Assembly (NCBI GenBank): GCA_031761405.1
Contig: JASEVX010000010.1
Location: 6,379,044-6,443,043, forward strand
DNA: 64,000 bases
DNA from: Serripes groenlandicus
Taxonomy: Eukaryota > Mollusca > Bivalvia > Cardiida > Cardiidae
Direction: 5' to 3'
A program made the translations under genes and the position numbers. Shown piece after piece: positions 18,390-30,300 of the stretch. The notes below the pieces were generated by a model. That model did not search any database and was not told the origin of the DNA. It saw only the letters and a list, made by a program, of their open reading frames with translations. Each line of letters begins with the position of its first letter. Position 1 is the first letter of the stretch.

Positions 18390-21300
18390 GTAAAATTTTG
18401 ACTACAAAGGCATGTGACACTGACAGTATACTTTTAAAACAATCTTGACTAAATGTGTTCAATATGTTAACCCTTCCACATACAACAAATCTGCAGCAGA
18501 TGACTTTGAAATAATGTAGACAAAAACAGGGAACGTTTGTATAACTGATAGTTTAATTATTGAACAGAGTTGAAAATAAAGTAACATTACTTAGAGGGGG
18601 GAAAGTTTAATTATTGAACAGAGTTGAAAATAAAGTAACATTAGAGGGGGAAATGTTCGCCCAATATTGGGCTCAAACCTATGACACCCATAACACTACC
18701 TTGGTGCTCTAACCAACTGAGCTAATCGTGCAATCAAGTCGTGTGACCACATCCAGGCAGTACACTCCTCCCTTTCTTAACCTTTGTAGCAATAAGGAGA
18801 AATTGCTCTTTTGCCATAATGTTTTCAAAAGTCGTCTAGCTGCTGCATGGGCGACTGGGCGTCAGAAAACATCTATATAAGGGAAAGGGATAAATGTATT
18901 ACCTGACATTCTATCTTTTGACTGTATTGCATGTTTTATCCCTTTCCCTCATATAGATGCTTTCTGACGCCTCTGCAGCAGCCAGCTTTTTGAAAACATA
19001 GTGACAAAAGAAGAAATTGCACAAAACATGCAATTTCTCCTTTTGCCACAATGTTTTCCACTTTTTGTCATAGGTTATCCATTCAATTATGGAGATTTTC
19101 TATGTTTTGACAAATAATTTCAATAATCATAAGATTTTTACTTTTATCTTTTCAAAGTCGTCTGCTGCATAATTGCCGTATGAGGGAAATGGTTAAATAC
19201 CCTCCCAATGTACAACAAATCTGCAGCAGAAGGCTTTGAAAAGATAAAAGTAAAAATCTTATGATTATTGAAATCAGAATACACTGGACGTGGTGGAAAG
19301 ACATGGTTGCTTGATAAGCTCAGTCAGTTATAGCGCGAGGCTAGTGTTATGGCAGTTGTGGGTTTGAGCCCAACATTGGGCAGACATTTTCCCCCTCTTA
19401 TATTACTTAAATGGTGTCAGAAGTAAACTGGAATGTGCCTGGACAGTGCTGTTGCGAGTTGCTGAGGTTGATGCCTAGCTTCCAAAGGTTAGGAGAGGAA
19501 GGAATGTAGTGTCTGCCTGTCTGGATTTGGTTGCAAGACATGGTCGCCCATTTAGCTCAATTGGTAAGAGCACCAAGCTAGTGATATGGCAGTTGTGGGT
19601 TCAAGCCCAACATCAGGCGAACATTTTCCGCCTCTCATGTTACTTTTTGTGTCAGAAGTAAACTGAAAACACCTGGACAGTGCTGTTGGGAGTTGCTGAG
19701 GTTGATGCCTGGCTTCCAAAGGTTAGGAGGGGAGGAGTGTAGTGTCTCTATGTGGTGGCAAGACATGGTTGCCCGTTTAGCTCAGTTAGCCAAGCAAACA
19801 TTTTTCCCCTCTTATGTTACTTGAACACTCGAAAACATTGTGACAAAAAGAGAAATTGTTCCAGTGTTCCTTATGAGTAAGATATTCATTTGCAATTTTT
19901 AAACCCCCCCCCATATATAGACGCTTTCTCACGCATCTACAGCAGACAACTTTTAAAAAAAATTGTGCCACAATATTTTCAGTAATAATACTTTCATTTA
20001 TAGAGCTTTTCTGTATTTTTGCCCTGATGTTTTCAAAGATGTCTGTTGCAGATATGTTATATGTGGGAAAGGGTTAACAGTCGCCTGCTGCACATGTATC
20101 AAAATCCTTATTCAATCTCCAGGAAGCCGCTTTATTGATTAGCTTTGTCAAAAAGTTACTTCCATTTTTCCAGATTTTTTAACTTGTTTATTCTGTTGAT
20201 TGTAAAGAAGACAACATTTGAATTATCATGTGAAGTAATGGGTTAAATTGAATGAAAAAGAAAGTTTTTTTGTATAAAAACTATTTTACTCCTATTTTAT
20301 ATAAAGTTTCAATGTAAAGTGTTTTTATATTTTCAGAAATACTGTCCTAAGTGGCTGGGAAAAGAAATCCAGAACATCTTATTTCATGTGATATGTAATT
20401 GTGACGCAAATAAGAATGTATCCCATAACAATGGACAGATTTCGGACATTCAGTTTGCAGGGTTTTTAGCGCACATTCTGAAGGGAACATACTCCGAGAA
20501 AGGGAGCATCATTTATTTACTGTGTAGAGGAAAAGCTGGAACAGTTCCTTTGTATAATTTTTATCAGGTAATATGACATGAAGGGTCTTTTGATCACTTC
20601 CCTCTTGTTTCACAGGATTTTGCAGTTGATTGTGAATGAATGTGGAAACATATTAAGTAACCATAGTAAAACAGTCAGCTTAAAATGCTTAGCAGCAGCA
20701 TGTAAATTTTTTAAACAAAATCCCATTTTAACCCTTTCCTTCTGACTAAAAGTTGAAAACATTGTGGAAAAAGGAGAAATTGCTTGTTTTGAACTATTTC
20801 TTCTTTTGTCACAATGTTTTCAAAAAGCCATCTGCCGCATAGGTGTCAGAAAGCGTCTATATGAGGTAAAGGGTTAAAAGAAATCTTACTCTCGTTATAA
20901 ATAAAAGGCCTTTCCCACCTGCAGATGCATTCTGATGAATCTCCAAAGACCAGCAGATCAGAATAAAAAACAATGTGGCAAAATGAGATGGTTTTTTTTT
21001 GCCTCAATGTTTTTATCATTGTTTAACCATTTCGCTCATATGGCAATTTTGCAGCAGACGACTATGAACATATTTTGTCAAATAATGGAAAATCTCTATA
21101 ATTGAATGAATAACGTATGACTTAAAGTGGAAAACATTGTGACAAAAGGAGAAATTGCACGTTTTGTGCAATTTCTTATTTTGTTACTATGTTTTCAAAA
21201 AGCTGTCTGCTGCAGAGGCGTCCGAAAGCATCTATATGAGGGAAAGGGTTAAACAAAATCCCATTTTAAAAGAAATCTTACTCTCGTTATAAATAAAAGG

Positions 21301-24300
21301 CCTTTCCCACCTGCAGATGCATTCTGATGAATCTCCAAAGACCAGCAGATCAGAATAAAAAACAATGTGGCAAAATGAGATGGTTTTTTTTGCCTCAATG
21401 TTTTTATCATTGTTTAACCATTTCGCTCATATGGCAATTTTGCAGCAGACGACTATGAACATATTTTGTCAAATAATGGAAAATCTCTATAATTGAATGG
21501 ATAACGTATGACTTAAAGTGGAAAACATTGTGACAAAAGGAGAAATTGCACGTTTTGTGCAATTTCTTATTTTGTTACTATGTTTTCAAAAAGCTGTCTG
21601 CTGCAGAGGCGTCCGAAAGCATCTATATGAGGGAAAGGGTTAAACAAAATCCCATTTTAAAAGAAATCTTACTCTCGTTATAAATAAAAGGCCTTTCCCA
21701 CCTGCAGATGCATTCTGATGAATCTCCAAAGACCAGCAGATCAGAATAAAAAACAATGTGGCAAAATGAGATGGTTTTTTTTGCCTCAATGTTTTTATCA
21801 TTGTTTAACCATTTCGCTCATATGGCAATTTTGCAGCAGACGACTATGAACATATTTTGTCAAATAATGGAAAATCTCTATAATTGAATGGATAACGTAT
21901 GACTTAAAGTGGAAAACATTGTGACAAAAGGAGAAATTGCACGTTTTGTGCAATTTCTTATTTTGTTACTATGTTTTCAAAAAGCTGTCTGCTGCAGAGG
22001 CGTCCGAAAGCATCTATATGAGGGAAAGGGTTAAACAAAATCCCATTTTAAAAAAATAATCTTACTCTCGTTATAAATAAAAGGCCTTTCCCACCTGCAG
22101 ATGCATTCTGATGAATCTCCAAAGACCAGCAGATCAGAATAAAAAACAATGTGGCAAAATGAGATGGTTTTTTTTTGCCTCAATGTTTTTATCATTGTTT
22201 AACCATTTCGCTCATATGGCAATTTTGCAGCAGACGACTATGAACATATTTTGTCAAATAATGGAAAATCTCTATAATTGAATGGATAACGTATACATGA
22301 CTTAAAGTGGAAAACATTGTGACAAAAGGAGAAATTGCACGTTTTGTGCAATTTCTTATTTTGTTACTATGTTTTCAAAAAGCTGTCTGCTGCAGAGGCG
22401 TCCGAAAGCATCTATATGAGGGAAAGGGTTAAACAAAATCCCATTTTTAAAAGAAATCTTACTCTCGTTATAAATAAAAGGCCTTTCCCACCTGCAGATG
22501 CATTCTGATGAATCTCCAAAGACCAGCAGATCAGAATAAAAAACAATGTGGCAAAATGAGATGGGTTTTTTTGCCACAATGTTTTTATCATTGTTTAACC
22601 ATTTCGCTCATATGGCAATTTTGCAGCAGACGACTATGAACATATTTTGTCAAATAATGGAAAATCTCTATAATTGAATGGATAACGTATACATGACTTA
22701 AAGTGGAAAACATTGTGACAAAAGGAGAAATTGCACGTTTTGTGCAATTTCTTATTTTGTTACTATGTTTTCAAAAAGCTGTCTGCTGCAGAGGCGTCCG
22801 AAAGCATCTATATGAGGGAAAGGGTTAAACAAAATCCCATTTTTAAAAGAAATCTTACTCTCGTTATAAATAAAAGGCCTTTCCCACCTGCAGATGCATT
22901 CTGATGAATCTCCAAAGACCAGCAGATCAGAATAAAAAACAATGTGGCAAAATGAGATGGTTTTTTTTGCCTCAATGTTTTTATCATTGTTTAACCATTT
23001 CGCTCATATGGCAATTTTGCAGCAGACGACTATGAACATATTTTGTCAAATAATGGAAAATCTCTATAATTGAATGGATAACGTATACATGACTTAAAGT
23101 GGAAAACATTGTGACAAAAGGAGAAATTGCACGTTTTGTGCAATTTCTTATTTTGTTACTATGTTTTCAAAAAGCTGTCTGCTGCAGAGGCGTCCGAAAG
23201 CATCTATATGAGGGAAAGGGTTAAACAAAATCCCATTTTAAAAGAAATCTTACTCTCGTTATAAATAAAAGGCCTTTCCCACCTGCAGATGCATTCTGAT
23301 GAATCTCCAAAGACCAGCAGATCAGAATAAAAAACAATGTGGCAAAATGAGATGGTTTTTTTTGCCTCAATGTTTTTATCATTGTTTAACCATTTCGCTC
23401 ATATGGCAATTTTGCAGCAGACGACTATGAACATATTTTGTCAAATAATGGAAAATCTCTATAATTGAATGGATAACGTATGACTTAAAGTGGAAAACAT
23501 TGTGACAAAAGGAGAAATTGCACGTTTTGTGCAATTTCTTATTTTGTTACTATGTTTTCAAAAAGCTGTCTGCTGCAGAGGCGTCCGAAAGCATCTATAT
23601 GAGGGAAAGGGTTAAACAAAATCCCATTTTAAAAGAAATCTTACTCTCGTTATAAATAAAAGGCCTTTCCCACCTGCAGATGCATTCTGATGAATCTCCA
23701 AAGACCAGCAGATCAGAATAAAAAACAATGTGGCAAAATGAGATGTTTTTTTTGCCTCAATGTTTTTATCATTGTTTAACCATTTCGCTCATATGGCAAT
23801 TTTGCAGCAGACGACTATGAACATATTTTGTCAAATAATGGAAAATCTCTATAATTGAATGAATAACGTATGACTTAAAGTGGAAAACATTGTGACAAAA
23901 GGCGAAATTGCACGTTTTGTGCAATTTCTTATTTTGTTACTATGTTTTCAAAAAGCTGTCTGCTGCAGAGGCGTCCGAAAGCATCTATATGAGGGAAAGG
24001 GTTAAACAAAATCCCATTTTAAAAGAAATCTTACTCTCGTTATAAATAAAAGGCCTTTCCCACCTGCAGATGCATTCTGATGAATCTCCAAAGACCAGCA
24101 GATCAGAATAAAAAACAATGTGGCAAAATGAGATGGTTTTTTTTGCCTCAATGTTTTTATCATTGTTTAACCATTTCGCTCATATGGCAATTTTGCAGCA
24201 GACGACTATGAACATATTTTGTCAAATAATGGAAAATCTCTATAATTGAATGGATAACGTATGACTTAAAGTGGAAAACATTGTGACAAAAGGAGAAATT

Positions 24301-27300
24301 GCACGTTTTGTGCAATTTCTTATTTTGTTACTATGTTTTCAAAAAGCTGTCTGCTGCAGAGGCGTCCGAAAGCATCTATATGAGGGAAAGGGTTAAACAA
24401 AATCCCATTTTAAAAGAAATCTTACTCTCGTTATAAATAAAAGGCCTTTCCCACCTGCAGATGCATTCTGATGAATCTCCAAAGACCAGCAGATCAGAAT
24501 AAAAAACAATGTGGCAAAATGAGATGGTTTTTTTTGCCTCAATGTTTTTATCATTGTTTAACCATTTCGCTCATATGGCAATTTTGCAGCAGACGACTAT
24601 GAACATATTTTGTCAAATAATGGAAAATCTCTATAATTGAATGGATAACGTATGACTTAAAGTGGAAAACATTGTGACAAAAGGAGAAATTGCACGTTTT
24701 GTGCAATTTCTTATTTTGTTACTATGTTTTCAAAAAGCTGTCTGCTGCAGAGGCGTCCGAAAGCATCTATATGAGGGAAAGGGTTAAACAAAATCCCATT
24801 TTAAAAAAATAATCTTACTCTCGTTATAAATAAAAGGCCTTTCCCACCTGCAGATGCATTCTGACGAATCTCCAAAGACCAGCAGATCAGAATAAAAAAC
24901 AATGTGGCAAAATGAGATGGGTTTTTTTTGCCACATTGTTTTCAACTTTTTTTTAAAAGTTACACTTTCATCTACGGAGGTTATGTTTATGTTTTCAAAG
25001 TCGTCTGCTGCAGATTTTTTTTGAGAAAAGGCAGAGCTCTAAATAAGGGGCGTTTTGCATGTTCTAAGATCCTTATTTGACCTTATAACCAACCCTGTGT
25101 TTGAGTACCAACATCATAGGGTTTGGTTGTATGACAAGAGAGATATTGTGGGGAAAAGAGCTGTATACGCCTCCTTATCTGGACCTCTTAAAAGGTTAAG
25201 GACACACAAAAATATCATTAATGCAACTGAAATAGTAGTTTTGAGATTGACACATGGTGTGAAAAAAGCTTTTTATTTCTTTCTTTCTCTGTCAAGATTT
25301 CTTTTTAAATTGATTGTTACAAATTTAATTTTATGATTGGCTGCAAGTATATTTTGTTTAAATAATCAAAGAGAAAAGCAATGATGTGTCCTCCTTATTA
25401 TAACATCACTATATTAACTACAATGCATTTTACTTCAGAAATAAATAATCAAGGTATGTGTTTTATTAGCTCGTCTGTTTTTCGAAGAAAAAAAGTTGGG
25501 CTATTGTGATACCTTTATCCTTACCTCATAGCTCAAAACTGTATAATATTTTCACAGGAAACTTAGTACACATGTTCCTAGGAACAATACGCATATCTAT
25601 ACCAAGTCAGTCATAACTCTGACTTTGATAATTACTCAGTAATACCCCTTTTTTTACATAGAAAAAACAGATGAGCGTTGGCGTTCGCTGTGCGGTGTTC
25701 TTGTCTTGTGGTATGATCACATGATCATGGGAAGTGGCCAAGATTTATCATAAGACATTGAAAACAGAGTGGCAGGCAGAAGGAGAAATTGTTCATTATT
25801 TGCCAGAATGTTTTCAAAAGTTTTCTGGCACTGCAGATGCATCTGCAAGCTGGAAAAGTTAAATTACGATTTATTGCTGATGGTTTGCAAGTTATGTTTG
25901 TTAGATTGTTAACTCAATAGAATGAATATATATTTAAATGCTGATATGTGTTTGAATTATTGCCAAAAAGTTATACATGTATAATTTAGTTTTTATTTGC
26001 AATGATAATGGTTAGGGGAATGGATCATAATATATTACCCTTTCCCACATGTAGACGCTTTCTGATGCCTCTATAGCAGACGACTTTTGAACACATTGTG
26101 ACTTAAGGAGAAATTGCACAAAACAATCAATTTCTCCTTTTGCCCCAGTATTTTCAAAAATTTTCAGTAATTTTACTTTCATTTATTGAGATTATTCACG
26201 TTCTTGCCTGGAGGATTTCAAAGATGTCTGCTGAAGATTTGTTGTATGTGGGAAAGGGTTTATGATGCTTTCTTAACCCTTTCCTACTTGTAGGAATTTT
26301 GACACCTCTGCAGTAGACGACTTTTTAAAAACAACGAGCAATTTCTCCTTTTGACACAATGTTTTCAACTTTCTTCAGTAATAATACCTACATTTTAAGT
26401 GATTCTCTGGGTTTTTGCCCGGATGTTTTCAAAATTGTCTGCTGCAGAACTGTTATATGTGGAAAAGGGTTAACTATTAACCTGATTATGGCTGATATAA
26501 TATAGTATACCGTGATTCTGTAAATCAATGAATTGCTCACTATTATGTTTTTGTTGTTTTTAGACAATATCCAGTATAATACGAAGTTACATCATAGTAA
26601 GCAAAGAGGACTTGGCAAGTAAAACCTGGAAATCCTCAATAAAAGAAGAACACATCGCCCGATTTTCTAGATCGCTCCTTGGAGTGAAAGATGAACAAAT
26701 ATCCATGGAAGATGCCAGGAAGATGGACAAAGATGAAATAGAAACATGGCTATCAGAATGCCCATTGTTTCTCATGATGTTTCATAAAGTTGTTTGGGAA
26801 CTGTTCCCAGTTAATAATGTTGTAAGTAAAGTTTACTTAGTAAATCATTTATAAACTAACAAAGAATCCAACTCTTCATTTATTAATGATTTTATACATG
26901 TAATGGGAACATGCAAATGTTTATGTTTATCCAGTAAAAGTTCTTTCATAGAATTGTCCCTTACCCCCATACAACAAATCTGCAGATGACAACCTTCAAA
27001 ACATCCAGGCAAAACTAGTTTAAATCTCAAATAATGGAAAGAATTGTAAACAATCCACAGGGGGAAGGGTAGTGTCAAAGGTCAGTTAACCATTTTCCCT
27101 CATACAACAATTCTGCAGCAGACGACTTTGAAGATATTTTGTCAAACAAGAGGCCCATGAGGGCCTATGCTCTACTGGTATGGTTCTTTGGTCATTTTCA
27201 ATCCAGAGCATGTATGTATAGTGAAGATCAGGTAGTAAATGGAGGCTCTTTTGTGTTCACAAGCTGTATTATAGCAATTTTTACAATTTCATGGGCCATA

Positions 27301-30300
27301 ATCCAGTCTTGGCGGATCTGGCTGGTTTTCAAAAGGAACTAAGCTCTCATCAATATTTAACTACTATCTAAGTTTGGTGAAGATCAGATAGTAAATAGAT
27401 CCTCTATTGTGTTCACATGCTCAATTATAGCAATTTGAACAATTTCAAGGGCCATAATCCAGTCTTGCATGGGCGGATCTGGCTGGTTTACGAAAGGAAC
27501 CGAGCTCTCATGGATATCTAACTACTGTATAAGTTTGGTTGAGATACAATCAAAAGTGAAGACTGTATCGTGTTAACAAGCTCTTTTATAGCAATTTTGA
27601 CCATTTCAAGGGCCATAATCCAGTCATGCATGAGCGGATCTGGCTGGTTTTCAAAAGGAACTAAGCTCTCATCAATATTTAACTACTATCTAAGTTTGGT
27701 GAAGATCAGATAGTAAATAGATCCTCTATTGTGTTCACATGCTCAATTATAGCAATTTGAACAATTTCAAGGGCCATAATCCAGTCTTGCATGGGCGGAT
27801 CTGGCTGGTTTACGAAAGGAACCGAGCTCTCATGGATATCTAACTACTGTATAAGTTTGGTTGAGATACAATCAAAAGTGAAGACTGTATCGTGTTAACA
27901 AGCTCTTTTATAGCAATTTTGACCATTTCAAGGGCCATAATCCAGTCATGCATGAGCGGATCTGGCTGGTATTCGAAAGGAACCGAGCTCTAATGGATAT
28001 CTAACTACTGTATAAGTTTGGTTGAGATACAATCAAAAGTGAAGACTGTATCGTGTAAACAAGCTCTTTTATAGCAATTTTGACCATTTCAAGGGCCATA
28101 ATCCAGTCATGCATGGGCAGATCTGGCTGGTTTTCGAAAGGAACCGAGCTCTCATGGATATCTAACTACTGTATAAGTTTGGTTGAGATACAATCAAAAG
28201 TGAAGACTGTATCGTGTTAACAAGCTCTTTTATAGCAATTTTGACCATTTCAAGGGCCATAATCCAGTCATGCATGGGCGGATCTGGCTGGTTTTCGAAA
28301 GGAACCGAGCTCTCATGGATATCTAACTACTGTATAAGTTTAGTTGAGATACAATCAAAAGTGAAGACTGTATCGTGTTACCAAGAAATTGTTTACGGAC
28401 GCACGCACGCACGCACGCACGACGGACAAATCGCCACGACATAAGCCCTTCTGGCCTTTGGCCAGTAGAGCTAAAAATAGAAAATCTATAATTGAATGGA
28501 TAACCTATGACTAAAAGTGGAAAACATTTGAGCAATTTCTTGTTTTGTCACTATGTTTTCAAAAAGCCGTCTGCTGCAGAGGTGTCAAGGACAAGTGATC
28601 TAATTTTGGCTTGTGATATAAACCATCTTTACATTTAATCAGCAAATTAGGTAGCTCTAGGTGTAATAGTTTAGGCCAAGACAAGATTCAGGGATGTTGG
28701 AGTGAAAACAAAGGGGAATATAAGAGTGAAATGAGATAGGGCAATATAAGATTGAAATGAGATAGGGGAATACAAAAGTGAAATATCATTGTGAAACAAA
28801 TCTACATGTAGGAAAGAGTTCTTTACATGCATTACTTTCTTGCAGGGAGAAGTACCGACAACAGTCATGCCAAAGGTTACCAATGTGAACTGGACTAAAA
28901 CGAGCACAATTCTAGACACTTTGTCCATAAACTACATCAACTTCCATCTACCCAGAATGCATCAATCAGAATGGCGTCTTCTCTATAACAACGGTCTCCA
29001 TGGTGACAGTTTTGCCCAGCTTGTAAGGTTTATTTGTGATAAAGGACCAAATGTGATAGTTGTTACGGACAAAGATGGTCACTGTTTTGGAGCCTATGTG
29101 ACTGGCAACTGGGAAGTTAAACCAGGCTTTTATGGTACACATTTTTTTCTATCATTATTTTTTAAATTTCTTTACGAGATGTAACAGAAATTATAATTGT
29201 ATCTAGTGAAAATAACTAAAACACGCCCAAGAAATGAAAGTTTGAACAGTATAGAGAACATCATTGAGGAAAAGGGATGTTTCTTATTTTGAGAATTTTC
29301 TCTTTTTTGGACTTTATTTAAAACAAGTGCCTGATGCATAATACATCACAAGGTATGTATATAAGAGGGAAGAGATTAATTTATGGCCATACATTACCTT
29401 GCAGGATCCTCAGAATGTTTCATGTTTACAGTATCTCTACATGTTTCTGTGCATGAACCTCAGAGTATTTGGTGTTAACCAAATCTCTACACGTTTCCTT
29501 ACAGGAACCTTACAATGTTTGGTGTTAACCATATCTCTACACGTTTCCTTACAGGAACCTCACAATGTTTGGTGTTAACCATATCTCTCTCTACACGTTT
29601 CCTTACAGGAAATTAAGATTATTTGGTGTTTACATTTTCATAAAGGAACCTCAGAATGTTTCATGTTTACCTTACCTCTAGACCCTTCCTTTCAGGAACC
29701 TCAGAATGTTTGGTGTTAACCATCTATCTCTACACATTTCCTTACAGGAACATCACAATGTTTCATGTTTACCTTATCTCTACACATTTCCTTACAGGAA
29801 CCCAAGAATATTTGGTGTTTACCTTATCCACATGTTTTCTTACAGGAACCCCAGAATGTTTCCTGTTTTCCTTATCTCCACACTACGGTGTATACACTAC
29901 CACAGGCTATAATGAGAACTATATGTATTTAAACCAGGGACAAGAAACTCTACCCAATGGGTTGGTAAGTACAGTTCTTTCGTAAAACTTTAACAAGTGG
30001 AAAATCAAGCACAAATCATAAAATCTTCTTACAATCTATTATATATTACATGAAAGGATTTTATATTGGTGTCGAGGGTGTGATCCTATGGTGGAGTGCC
30101 CTTGGGCATGTATGAGGGGTAATCAAAAAGTGATTGGGAAAATGCTGTCATGTCTTTATTGTTTTGGATTTCTTGCTGAAAATGTGTCTGTATAACATTT
30201 GATTCAATTTAATTTAAATTACTTTGAAGTTACTTTTGAAATCACATTTCATTACTCACGGATGAAACAGATTTATAAATTACTATTGACATTCAGAATT

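Noticed and set aside
18655..19825. tRNA genes
   Set aside because: A- and B-box text is present, but the sequences are embedded in SINE bodies and lack a clean cloverleaf.
20711..24930. CRISPR-like repeat array
   Set aside because: Units are about 391-398 bp, spacers are absent, and each unit contains a eukaryotic MITE.
28214..28444. 76-residue ORF at 28.2-28.4 kb
   Set aside because: Lies in the tandem core and ACGC microsatellite of the inserted element.
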